Assembly (NCBI GenBank): GCA_025618425.1
Contig: CM046838.1
Location: 9,493,527-9,557,526, forward strand
DNA length: 64,000 nt
From: Heliocidaris tuberculata
Lineage: Eukaryota > Echinodermata > Echinoidea > Camarodonta > Echinometridae
Direction: 5' to 3'
Translations under genes and position numbers: made by a program
Notes under the pieces: generated by a model
Databases searched by the model: none
What the model saw: only the letters and a program-made list of their open reading frames with translations
Told to the model about the DNA's origin: nothing
Part shown: piece after piece, positions 42,576 to 54,090 of the stretch
Layout of the letters: each line of letters opens with the position of its first letter
Position numbering within the stretch: the first letter of the stretch is position 1

Positions 42576-44242
42576 GTTAGTTTGAATTATATCAGTCATG
42601 AAAAGAATCTGCACAATTGATTGATCCTGTGCATGTCATGTGACAAAATACAAATCCCACAGGCCTCGTGCAAATGAGCAAATTGCCATCGAGTGTAACA
42701 TCTGACATCACGATCTGTGTACAGTAGCACTGTACATGGATTCTGTACATGGCTTATGCCATCACACATAAAAAGTGCGTACTACACTGTGACAACATAA
42801 ATTTGTGTGTATCTGTTGATGTCATCATTATGCATTTGCTATCAGCACAAATTCATCCCTCCTTTGTAACTGTTTGCCTGGGGTGTATAGGGCTACAGTG
42901 CAGATGATCATTAGTATCTATTTAGACTTTAATTCGAGATGATCTTTATTCGAGTCTGGGGGTAAACTATGGTACCCTCCGTGACCTGAAGATGACCATT
43001 TTCCTTTAGGGCTGCACCCTCATGAAAACAGTCCTGGTTCACGTCAACTCAGGGACCATAATTCCAACCTGACCCTCTCATGGTAGTATAATTATATTTG
43101 TATATATTGGAAGATCTGAGAACAATTCACACATTCTGAGAGTGACATAGTACGAAGTGTGATGTCAAGAATCTCTCTTCATCGCAGAACAGTGAGAGAG
43201 ATTTAAGTTGTATGAAAATTATTTTGTTTTCAAAATCATTATGAAATTTATAGAAATCTGTAATTTTTTTGTAAAGCAGCATCATTGAATTTCACATTTG
43301 GTGATTTTTTGTTTTTGTTTTGTTTTTGTTTACTGCAATGTGATCTAGAACCTGTATTCAGTGGCACATATAGGGAACATGTGAACTTGTGAAGGGACAC
43401 CTGCAGTTCAGGGTTAAGTGCATAACAAATGAGTTCCATGTGCTAGCAGTATCGTGATAATTTGTGAGATAACAGAATTAAAAGACAACAGTCTGGTTGT
43501 ATTTATGAGCTGATGTACATGTAGGGTATGTCAGTGAGTTTAAAGAGGAGGTCTACCTGACAGAGTGAAAGAAAGTTATTAAGTTTTAAGTCAAAATATC
43601 TACAAAAATTGGCAACTCAGTGGTTATCTTATCAAGCAATTCTCTGTGTGTTTTGAATCAAAACTGATACAAGAAAATGTCCTAATTCTTGGGTTTTGAT
43701 GAAGGAGTACTGGAAATTTATCTCGTACATGATGACCCACAGGAACATATTTTCAATTACAGTTTTGGCAAAGAATTGAGAAAACATTTTTTTGGGAAAA
43801 ATGAAAATCATGAAATCTTTTGTAGTACCAGTAAAGGGAAAGTAGTTCACAAAGAGAAATATGGAGTTACCAGTTTTTGTATTGATCTTCAAAATAGAAG
43901 ACAATAATTCTTTTCTTGTTCTTTATCAGATCATTTTCACTTCTACTCACCTATTTCTCTAATTTTTCTGTTTTCATTGAAATCAATTTGACATAAAGGT
44001 TGACTTCTCCTTTGTGCACACTATTCCCTGGATACATTATTGTAGGTATTGGGCAGATTCGGTTACAATTCTTTGGTTACAAATTCTTGGGCAAAGGTCA
44101 TTGGCCAATTGTGAACCGTACAAAGAGATACAAATGTAGATTAGCAGAATAGTGGTTTCCCACACATTAGATATGATATGAAATAGTAGTTTTGGGATTT
44201 TAGTAATGCATGCATGTACATTTGTTCTTTTTTTTTCTTCAG
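42576..44242 (+). other. Zinc-finger gene intron 3, with a MITE
   Basis: GTTAGT to TTTTTTTCTTCAG, 1667 bp, with a strong polypyrimidine tract before the acceptor. It contains the foldback copy 2 at 42960-43085 and an eroded TTAA-type arm at about 43950-44000. Confidence 0.8.
42960..43085. mobile_element. Foldback MITE, diverged copy 2 of 38699-38869
   Basis: AAACTATGGTACCCTCCGTGAC and GTCAACTCAGGGACCATAATT form the arms around CCTTTAGGGCTGCACCCTC. The outline is the same as at 38.7 kb. Confidence 0.55.
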
Positions 44243-45834
44243 TATCCATTCCATTTGGTGATGAACAGCATATAAAGACAGAGCAAGAGCATGCTGATGC
44301 TAATCCAGTAGAGACCAAGGATGCTATCCCTTCCAGAGGGAACTCGGTTTCATCTGTTTCACAAGACCAAGATACTAGAGAGAAAAGTCAGATACACATT
44401 AATGATGATGATGAGGCGGATATCGATTACTATGCTGCATGGATGACAGAACCTAAGGATAGAGATGACAGTAATGACATTCAAATACCAGACACTGCGC
44501 CACTGGTAGGAAACACTTCTGCAACTCAGCAGCCAAGAGAGGAACATCCATGCCCAGATTGCCATGTGGTCCTTCACAGCACATGGGACTTAGATCTTCA
44601 CAAACTGCATGATTGTGCAAAGTCTGAGAACCCCATTCAGCTTGTATATAACTGTGACCAATGCAGAAAGTCGTTTTCTAAGGTGTTTAATGCAGTTACC
44701 CACTTACGCAAAGTTCATGACATGGCCCCCTCTGAAGTTGCTGAGAAACTTGCAGAACTGAAAGATATGGAGAGGGAAAAAGGGATCAATGAAGTTAAAG
44801 CAGAGGAAAGTGGCAGTAAATTGGCTGTATTTAAGAACAAAGAACTTCAGGACCAAGGATGTGTTGCCAAGCAGGTAGGAGAAGAAAACCAATGTACCTC
44901 TACTGACCCTCTCATGGAAAGGGAAAGGCAAAGAACTGACCCTGAAATTAATGAATCACATGATGAGCAGACATGCGAGCCCAGCGAATTGATTGAACAA
45001 AACAACTTCCATGACATTGCAGATAAAAGGCCAAAAGAAATAAAGAGTGTACATGTAGATGGCAGTGAGTGTGAAAATAATGCTACAACATGTCAAAAAT
45101 CAAAAGAAAGTCTTGCTAGCAGGAGAGGTCTTGAGAGGCACATTGATAGTGTACACAACAAAGATGTCAAGTATACCTGTGAAGTGTGCGGGAAAAAGTT
45201 CTATACTACTTCCAAGGTTAAGCAACATATAGAAAACCATTATAAAGAGAGGGCATTTAAATGTGAGGAATGTGGGAAAGGCTTCCTTCATGCATATCAA
45301 CTGAAAATACACAAGGAAAAGGTCCATTCCAATGCTGATCCTTGCATATGTGACGTCTGTGGATCAGCCTTCAAGTGTCGAGGCAATCTGAGACAGCACC
45401 ATCTTACTGCCCACACCAATGTCTACAATTACTCCTGCGATGTTTGCGGGAAGAAATTCAAGCGCTCATTTCATCGCAATGCTCATTTGAAAGTTCATTC
45501 AGATGACCCAAATGACAGGCCTTTCAAGTGTGAAATTTGTATGAAAGGTTTTCGATTTAAAGACAAATTGAAAGTCCATATGGATTGGCATTGCAACATC
45601 CGGTCACATACTTGTGATGTATGTGGTAAGTCATTTCTGACAAAGGGTAACCTGGACAAGCACCGCTATGTCCACCAAAGCAAGAGACCCCACGAATGTT
45701 GGATTTGTTCAAGCGGTTTCAGGGACCTGCCACGGCTCAGAAAACATCTGGATGTAAAACACAAGATCACCCTGAAGAAGGTATTGACTGAGGGAGTGCG
45801 TAATGCCAGAGCTAGCAAAGGGTCAGCAAGATGA
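44243..45834 (+). CDS. C2H2 zinc-finger protein, exon 4 (terminal, all fingers)
   Basis: After CTTCAG the frame runs to TGA at 45832-45834. Spliced exons total 1830 bases, 609 residues. Residues about 80-180 are acidic and Ser-rich, with IKTE and later VKAE as possible SUMO sites. A degenerate finger (CPDC, residue 183) and one canonical isolated finger (CDQC...HLRKVH, 217) are followed by a charged linker. Then come a finger lacking its first Cys and seven canonical tandem C2H2 fingers at residues 392-586 (CEVCGKKF through CWICSSGF). The linkers are not TGEKP-like. There is no KRAB, SCAN or BTB. It is likely a nuclear DNA-binding regulator, and the target is unknown. No one-to-one orthologue is recognised. 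Confidence 0.93.
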
Positions 45835-48440
45835 TTTACCTGCTCATAAACCCTCTGCCAGACCATCCTCCCCTTCAACCTCATGGTCAGACAACTCTGA
45901 TGATGACAGTTGAGAATTTGGTGAAGCTGGTTATCAAGAGCACTTTAGCAGTGTTAATGTTGCTCAAGTTTGTGAGACCAATGAGTGATGGCCAAGTAGT
46001 TAGAGACTAGGCATGCCTTTTCTATGGCATATACTCCTGCAAAAGCCACTAGCTGTTAATTTTACTTGTTAATTGTTTGCTGTATTGTTTTTAATCATAG
46101 TCTAATTTACATATAATAATTTCCTATCTGTTGTTGATTTCATGTAACTCATAATCATAAATTATTTCATTTGACTTTGACTCCCCCCCCCCCCCCTTCT
46201 TCAGCATTTTTTGTCTGTCTTCATTTCTTTCTATTTTTCGTTGTGTATTTTTTGTTTTTCTTTTTCTCATTTTCCATCTTTTCTTGCTTATGTAAGCCAA
46301 CCCCTGAATTGTGTCAGGGGCCACCTTTTTCATGCTGAAGTGTAAGGGGGAGCAAAATTAAGGGCCTGCTTTTGTCCACTTTACGACCCAGCCCTGAAAG
46401 TGGGCCGGACTTGGACACTATTTTAGGGTCTTAGACTACCATTTACCACAACAAGATGAAAGTGCAGCCATACCCATCGGCCCATTGCTCCCTTGCATCC
46501 TGAAGAAGTGTCCTTTTGAGCTTGTCCATTAATTTGGTATAATATATGACTGCAGTAAATACAGATTGTGAGATCTAGTCAGAACAGTGGGCAGTCAAGT
46601 ATCGACATGGAAAAAGTCACCAATCCTGAGGATATGCAAAGTTCCTACTTTTATCCTACTTTTATCCTACTTTCTCTCTCCTGAATCCTACTTTTCTCCC
46701 TACTTTTTCTGAAATTTTGAACCTACTTTTCTCCTACTTTTTTCCTTGGGTGTGCTTGAAAGCCTGTGATTACAGCTCCAAAAATTCATAACTTTCTTAG
46801 TTCTTATCGTATTTTGTTCAAATCTTCACTGATCGGTTTCTTTAATTTTTCTACTTCTTTTAAAACCAACTTCAGGGTGGACTTTCCCCATTAAAGCTTC
46901 AGCGCCTAAATTAGAGCAGCTAGCCTGAGCCAGGATAATAATTGAAAGCTTTTTGGACAGGCATAGAGACATTGATATACATATATGCATTATGCAAGAC
47001 TGGAACTGAATATTGTTATTGATTTATGAATTATCTAAATAACCACCATGGAATTGCCCTTTTATATGAGACACAAGCATATTGCACTTGCTGTTGTGAA
47101 ATATGCATGAAACTCTTTAAATATTACATTCTCCCTTCCAAGTAAATATATTAATGGCACTTATTCTTGATATTATGTCAGTTATAACTTATATGGCTTG
47201 AATATACTTTCTGTTTGGAAAATAACCTCATTCATAATATTAGTAATACATGTGTACATGTATTATTGTGATCACTAGGTCTCTGTTTATCGTCCTATGA
47301 GATGCCATAAGGTTAAATGGAACAAAGAAAATTAGTTTGTTACTTATAAATGTTGTACATGTAGTAATATGATTCATAATTATATTGCGAAGTTTGTTCT
47401 GTTAAAGGCATTAACTTTGCCCAGGATTGAAGAAAAATCACTGTTCCAGCTAATGCTGTAATCATAATTGCAAAGCTTTAGCTCAGACAGGAATCGCCTG
47501 AGTTTTATAAGCTGATCGGTCGTTTATATATCAAGATATTTACGACTGAACATTGATGTCGGGATAGAGTACCACCGAACCCTAAAGAACTCTTACGGTT
47601 GGCATACTTCGCTCTACCACAGAATACCGTACGGGCTGGAAACCCGCTCTGAAATCGCCAAGCGCTGGTGCTTGGTTTTTGTGACTGCAGCGCAGCGAAG
47701 AAGCCGAGCGACTTGCGCTAGCGATTGATCGCGATTTTCTCTTTTTTAGGATAGTAAACGGGTTCCATTTTCTCTCATACTTTCACATATCCTTAATTAT
47801 ATATGTAGTTAGAGGACTGCACGCAATTCACTGGCATTTGAGCTGATTTTACAATTTTTCACAAAGTTAATCAATCACTTTAAATGATATTTTTTGCCAG
47901 CAGCTCCATGTATCATGTATTTGAGAAAGTGGGATATTTAACGTTCTGAAGAGAATGAGATTTGGTAGGATATATTTGGGTAAGTGAAAAAATTAGAGGT
48001 GGAATGTGGTGTGTGTGTGGTAGACTTCCTTAATAGTTCAATTGTCGGTTTCATTTTACCAAAGGTCGATTATCCAGTTTTCCTTCTGATTGGTATTTGA
48101 CAATAATCATTTCATTTATTACTGGAGTTGGCCCATAGGCCCCCAAAACGTATGACTCGGACAAAGCTTTCCACCTTCAAGGGGCGTCATTTTCTGAATA
48201 GTTTTGAATAGGGCTTATTTTCAGGAAGTTGGACAAATTTTAATAGCACTTTTTAACTCGAGTTACATTAAAAATGCCCTTATAGCTTGGGGTTGCAAAA
48301 CTTAAAAATAAACTAATTGATCTTTTATTTTTGTTCTACCCTCAAAGTACATATTTATTGAATATGTGAAGTGAATATACATGTATATGACCTCTATTTT
48401 AAATAGTAATTGAATATTTGTAATATGACAATCCCAATGA
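45835..48440 (+). other. Probable 3' UTR of the zinc-finger gene and unannotated DNA
   Basis: Canonical AATAAA signals appear only at about 48307 and 48437 (ATTAAA at about 46891), so the 3' end is uncertain. A frame different from the stop frame stays open to 45913, ending SWSDNSDDDS (see findings). CCTACTTTT units repeat at 46645-46742. A dispersed repeat related to 31870-32000 lies at 48085-48220. A C13 run is at 46182-46196. Confidence 0.45.
48085..48220. repeat. Weak third copy of the dispersed repeat at 31870-32165
   Basis: TTCTGATTGGTATT, TCATTTATTACTGGAGTTGGCCC and TTCTGAATAGTTTTGAATAG follow the same order as GATTGGCATT, TCATTTGTTACTGGAGCGATGGTCC and TTCTGAATATTTTTGAATAG at 31895-32000. 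Confidence 0.6.
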
Positions 48441-48454
48441 ATAAATCAATAATT

Positions 48455-48525
48455 GTCATAGGCGGATCCAGAGGGGGGGTCGCGGGGGTCCGGACCCCCC
48501 CCCCCCCCCCCCCCTTTTTGGCGCC

Positions 48526-48563
<38 letters not shown>

Positions 48564-48605
48564 TTGGCGCCGTCTTTCTTGGCGTTTCCCCCCCCCCCCA
48601 GAAAT
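48455..48605. repeat. Poly-C/poly-T low complexity in a hAT-like fragment
   Basis: CATAGGCGGATCCAGAGGGGG followed by C18, a T30-class run and C11, with GGCGCCGT(T/C) repeated. It is probably an eroded poly-G hAT MITE. Confidence 0.6.
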
Positions 48606-48977
48606 TCTGCCGACCTGATCATGCAAGATACTGCATAGGCCCTATTCATTACCCATTGTTTCATTCTCCGTCGCAAAGTAGGCCTAAGTACTCTACTACC
48701 ATGCTAGATCAGATATGCGGCGCGGCACGCATAGGTTTATGCATGCGACTTTTGATCGTACGTACGCTGTCTTGCAACCCTCGAGGAGGCAGGCTGCACG
48801 CGGCATCATTCAACTTCAAGTCACTCATTCGAGGCAACTCGTCATTCTAGACAATACCAAAGCACAAGTATCCATATAGGTAAATAATTTTTGCTTGGCC
48901 CAAATATATAAATGCAGCTCTGCTGCAGGTTAATTGATAAAAACTTTCGGCGCTAGTGCGTTTGATTAAGTTGTGGG
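48606..48977. other. No gene recognised
   Basis: A CG-containing stretch (ATGCGGCGCGGCACGCATAGG) near 48715 stands out but shows no exon signals. Confidence 0.35.
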
Positions 48978-49924
48978 CAGTGGCGGCACCAAGGGGAGGC
49001 ATGGGGGGCATTTGCCCCCCCAGTCAGAAGCTTTGCCCCCCCAGTTGCCGCCCCAATAATTTTCGGAGTGAAAAAAAAATAAAAGGGTGGAAAATGAAAA
49101 AGAAAAGAAAAGGAAAGAAAAAAGTGAGAAAGGAATGGAGAAAAGGAAAAAGAAAGAAAACGGAAACTTGGAAAGCAGTGGCGGCATCAAGGTGGGGGGG
49201 GGGGGCATGTGGCAAATTTGTTCGCTCAGCTCGTGTAAATATCCTCATATTTGGGTAGTTTTATAGCTGAATAATTTCTGTACATTTCCACTATAATAGT
49301 GTCAAAATTTTTGCTCGCTCGCTCGCAATACAGGCCTATAACTCCCACCACATAATCAGGCCGTGAGATGATCAAATTTCCTCATATTGGGGTAGTTTTA
49401 TAGCCAAATAATCATTTCTGTACATTTTCACCACAAAAAGTTTCAAAATTTTTGCCCGTTCGCAATGTATAACTACCACCTTATTATCAGGCAGCAAGAT
49501 GCTCAAATGTCCTCATATCTGGGTAGTTTCATAGCCAAATATATAATTTCTGTACATTTTCACGACAAAAAGTGTTCGCAATAAATAACTACCACCTCAT
49601 AATCGGGCAGCAAGATGCTCAAATGTCCTCATGCATATTGGGGTAGTTTTATAGCCGAATATGTAATTTCTGTACATTTTTACTACGAAAAATGTCAAAA
49701 TTTTTGCTCGCTCGCAGTATATAACTAACACCTCTTTATAATCGGGCAGTTCAGCTAGATGCTCAAAATGTCCTCATATCTGGGTAGGTTTATAGCCGAA
49801 TATTCTGTACATTTTCACTGCAAAAAGTGTCAAAATTTTTTTGTCCGCCCTTGCCCCCAAACATTTTCTTTTGCCCCCCATTTGCCCCCCCCCCCCCACT
49901 TTAAGAATCCTGGTGCCGCCACTG
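48978..49924. mobile_element. 947-bp hAT-like element, internal tandem repeats
   Basis: Ends CAGTGGCGGCACCAAGG and TGGTGCCGCCACTG. Flanks GTTGTGGG (48970-48977) and GTAGTGGG (49925-49932) are an 8-bp duplication with one mismatch. The interior has about five units of 120-136 bp containing TTTCTGTACATTTTCAC, GTGTCAAAATTTTTGC and GGGTAGTTTTATAGCC. A second left end, GCAGTGGCGGCATCAAGG, at about 49175 suggests one element nested in another. There is no transposase. Confidence 0.88.
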
Positions 49925-49932
49925 GTAGTGGG

Positions 49933-52526
49933 GACATGCATCCCCGCCGTGGCCGGGGCACGGGCCGGACGGGGCCCGTTCGCTCCGTTCGGCCGCGAGA
50001 TTACTAGAGTTTGGTTGGATGTGTTAAGTTGTTTTAACGTCATGATTTTACATCTTTCTTTTTAAGACGTATTTCAATGTCATTTTACAACTCTCTGTAA
50101 TCTTTAAAATTATCATTGTCAATTGTTCACTATTGATGTACTTAAAATCATCAACAACAAAATGTAAAGTTGCCGGAGGCAAAAGTAACGGCACATTGAA
50201 CATGTTGAATGCCGTTTAAATGGTAATTAAATTTATCCGATGATAAATGCTATAAAATTTTTGGTTAAAATTGCAACAGATTTTGATGAAACCAAAACAT
50301 ACTCTCCAAAAAACAATTCTTTATTGGTATTTACATTTCCAACGAAATATCATTTTCCTCAACAAATATTTGAGATTTCGGTTGAAAATGTAGCGGTCTC
50401 GTATTACTTTCATGGGTAGGGAATAATGGACCATTTACCTATGACGTCATTAAGGAGATTATTTCATTAGGTAAACAATTTTTTGTCATTATTTCGGTAC
50501 CCTGAGAAATAAGAGTTGCTGAAAGCATTGGTAAACCTTACTAGTGTGTGTCTGTGTTCATGTTTATGCAAATTATGCAAACGTGCTTAAGGGTCTGGTA
50601 TTCCTACACCTACCCTATGGTTGTACATCGCAAGAAGTGAACTTCATGTGTCCATATAAAGGTTAAAGTTGTGAAGGTCAAGACTTAAAGTCACACAAAA
50701 GGTCAAAGGTCTGTCAGAGTCAACAAAAAGGTCAAAGTCACGAAATTCAAAGGTAATGACAGGTGCTTGGGGGGGGGGGGGAGGAGGTTTGTTTTCTCCG
50801 AGGACTTTTGATATATTTTTTCTTGTTGTTGATTGGGAACGCTTGAATCTGATATATTGCACCATGACTAGTTTTGTGATACAAAACTTATTTATTTTGC
50901 CTAATGAGTAGATGCTGTGGTTGATTGTTAAATCCTGTGAATTTTCAGCAAAACTGGTATTGGTACTGTTGTTGATCGGCCTTGATTGTGAACTCCTGAA
51001 TCTAAGAGACTTTCCCTTTTTTGTGTTCTTTTGTGATTTGTGATTTATAACTCGTGATGATGTAAACACTTGCGAATTGTTATCTCAGGGATGGGAGGAG
51101 ATAATATAGGTGATAGTTAGTGAATAATTCTTCATTGCTGTAAAATGTGTACATGTATCACTAAAATTTACTAAGTGTGTTTGTACAGCATGCGCACACC
51201 CAATTCCTAGGTTATCAACATAGTACTTCAACATTGAAGAACCAATCTCAAGTAATAAATCTCCAGATTTTATTCTTATTTGTCTCACTGGACTGTTTGT
51301 GTTGATGCCACATGCCATCTGAGGTCCTGCACAGCAATGCAGACTGGAAAATCTGGGAAAACTTTAAAAATATATATATATACATATATATATTAATACA
51401 GTCTGATGGCGCAAATCCCGGAGGGGATGGGGGTATGCATTAACCCCCCCCCCCCCCAGTTCAGATGTACGGGGGGGGGGGGGGTGGCCTGTACAAATAT
51501 ACCCGCACTTTTTGATAAAAGATGGTAATTTGCAATCATTATATATGTATTTTCCATCTCAAATAAACAATAATTCCATGTAATATTAATAGATTGAATG
51601 TAATTTCAGTACAAACTAAGACATTTTCAGGCTCGTATTATCAAATTTTTGTGGCGCGCTCCGCGCGCCCAACTATATTTCAACATTAAAATAGTCAAAC
51701 AGGCAATATATATATATATATGCCTATAGAGGCGCTTAGCGCCTTCGGCGCTTGCGTTTGCCAGAATGATAACTTCTTACCCTTTGGACCCCCCCTTTTT
51801 TTAAAACCTGGATCCGCCCTTGATTGTTTGTAGTACCATACTATTGTATATAATGATCAATTGATTGATATTTCTTATTGTGCTAAAATTTTGATATAGA
51901 GTTTCAAATTTTACTTTTTCCTTTCACACACATGCAATTTCTATAAAATTTAATCAAGAAACTATAATATTGCATAAAATACCATATTTGTTATGCTAGT
52001 CTAGATAGAATATTTAAATATTGTTTGTAATTATACGTGTAAGTTAGTTTTGTAAAGTATATTTATACAATTTCTTGTAAATTTATTGCGATTTGGCTTT
52101 GCCTGAAATTGCTGCAATGATGTTTGTTTTATATCAATAAACCATTTATCTATCTACTTGTATTTATATTTGAAAAGTTGGTACCAGTAGTCCGGTGCTT
52201 TTGTTTAATGGTATTAGTTTTGTGTCTTTCATTAAAGAACTAAGCATTCTGTATTAAAGAATACAGAAGTACCGGTAATAATTATTATTCCATCTAGATA
52301 CAACGGTCCCATGTTGTATATCATTCCTGTACATGTATCCTCAATAAATAAATGGTGATCACACCAGGGCCAAACACTGAATGTGCCCTGCTCCTGCCCG
52401 TTGCTAGAATGGTTTCACGGTGAACCTTATGCACGGGCTCCGTTGTTTGGAACCAGTATCGCGGACGACGAGCAAATAAAACGTCGCACTTCTGTACTCT
52501 ATACAATTACTCAATTACATGTATAC
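49933..52526. other. No gene recognised; G/C runs and hAT-like fragments
   Basis: CCGTGGCCGGGGCACGGGCC at 49942-49963 is a G/C-rich palindromic spot. G and C runs occur at 50769-50781, 51444-51458 and 51470-51484, and AACCTGGATCCGCCCTTG at 51807-51824 looks like the right end of a degraded hAT MITE. TATATCAATAAACCATTTATCTATC at 52132-52156 resembles a LINE 3' end or polyadenylation region. No exon is supported. Confidence 0.4.
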
Positions 52527-52686
52527 CATGGGCGCGGAAACTTGGGGGGGGGGGGAGCTGCAAACCCCCACTATTTTGAGTAGACATATAAAAAAAATCT
52601 CAAAAAAAGACTCAAAAATTGTTATTAATGAGTAAAATCAGATCAGCTCCCCCCCCCCCCCTTTCAAAAACGCTCCACGGCCCCTG
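52527..52686. mobile_element. MITE, CATGGGCGCGGAAAC ends, 5-bp target duplication
   Basis: Ends CATGGGCGCGGAAACTTGG and CGCTCCACGGCCCCTG are inverted relatives. Both flanks are TATAC (52522-52526 and 52687-52691). Same family as 6340 and 11721. It contains G13 and C13 runs. Confidence 0.8.
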
Positions 52687-52729
52687 TATACGGTACATGT
52701 ATATCGGTTAGTTCAAGCAAAGATCTTAA

Positions 52730-53100
52730 AGGGTACCAATCACCAAAAGATATTTTGCTCTATATGTTAGAGGAACCATGTCGTTATACTATATTCAGAG
52801 TATTAGCTTCAAATATTAATTCTATAAAGAGATATTGCAATTTTAATTACACGCTCTATAGGCGTAAAAGCGACTCATGAGTAGACTACTCGACGCACCC
52901 GTTCGTGCGCGCCAAGATAAAGGCTCGCGCGGAACCAAACTCGAAGTTCAGTTCCGCGTGAGCATTTTCATCCTATCCTTTATTTCATTCATACTCATAC
53001 TCATAACGGTTGACCTATAGAATGCCAGATAAAGTTCTTTGAGGTTGATTTTATTCTTTCTAACTGTACACAAATTATTTTTTCAGGTGATTGGTACACT
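52730..53100. mobile_element. TTAA-target MITE, AGGGTACCAATCACC ends
   Basis: TTAA lies at 52726-52729 and 53101-53104. Inverted ends AGGGTACCAATCACC and GGTGATTGGTACACT. The interior has CG-rich GCACCCGTTCGTGCGCGCC and AGGCTCGCGCGGAAC phrases. It is non-coding. Confidence 0.85.
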
Positions 53101-53279
53101 TTAAAAGGGAAGATAGGACACTCCCCCTATTTTTATGTAACGGAATTTGCCAGTCATGGGGAAGGGCGCCCAACAGCATTGGGTAAGCAAACTTTCCCGC
53201 GACTACGTATGTGCAAAACAATGACCACATTTCATTATAATGAACTAGATCCCTTTACTACGCTGTTAAAAAAAAACAG

Positions 53280-53540
53280 TTACAAATACCACAGCCAGCC
53301 GTTCACATTACCACACAAGTTTATGGTACCACATGCGCGGCTGTGGTATTATTAGATAGCCCTGTGGTATTTTGTGTAGTAACAATGTGTACCACAGGAA
53401 ATGGATATCACAGCCTGCCGTTGACACAAGTCTGTGGTACATTACCACAGGACTTCCTGTGGTATCATGTACTCCTGTGGTTTCGTGTGTGGTAAATACA
53501 AGTACCACAGAAAATACCACAGGACATTTTAATAAGGGGG
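53280..53540. promoter_or_regulatory. Dense cluster of TGTGGT/ACCACA motifs
   Basis: About a dozen TACCACA or TGTGGTA motifs in both orientations occur within 260 bp, many as CTGTGGTA/TACCACAG. TGTGGT is the core site of RUNX transcription factors, so an enhancer is conceivable. The near-identical flanks (TACCACAGGA, CCTGTGGTAT) equally fit a short inverted minisatellite. Confidence 0.4.
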
Positions 53541-54090
53541 GGGGGGGGTGGCCTGTATCCCCCAATAATTTTGGATAAAATAAATACATTAACTTAAAAC
53601 TGATAATTATATAAACTTATTGTTTGATCTTGAAATACCATCACATTCTGTAATGATTAGAAGTAAGGAAATAAGAAATGCCATAATTTCAATGCGAAAA
53701 TGTTGAAGAAAATTCGTTCGCTCGCATTGTTATTCTTAAGGGGTTCCGGACGTCCACTGGCGTAGATCCGTGCCTTCCTTCTTTTCATTAAAAATCATTT
53801 TGGGATGCTCTAAAATGCAAGTTTTATAGACAAATTTTTGAAAATTTTCCTGGTGTGGGAGAGGGGATACCCTCCTCCCACACCCTCCCCCCGCTCGGTC
53901 ACTTCGCTCCCTCGCCGGTCATCCCCCAATCATGAACACGGATCCATATGGATCGACACCCGGTACCCCTGCTCCCTATATATCCATTTTTTAACGCTGC
54001 GCGCGCTGGTCTACACTGCTCTCCGAAAAGAAAATCGGGGGAGTGTCTTCTACTGATTGGGCTACTTTTAGCGACCAATAAGACTTCCGG
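53541..54090. other. No gene recognised
   Basis: A G13 run at about 53537 and ACACCCTCCCCCCGCTCGGTC at 53879 look like degraded repeat ends. No exon signals. Confidence 0.4.
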
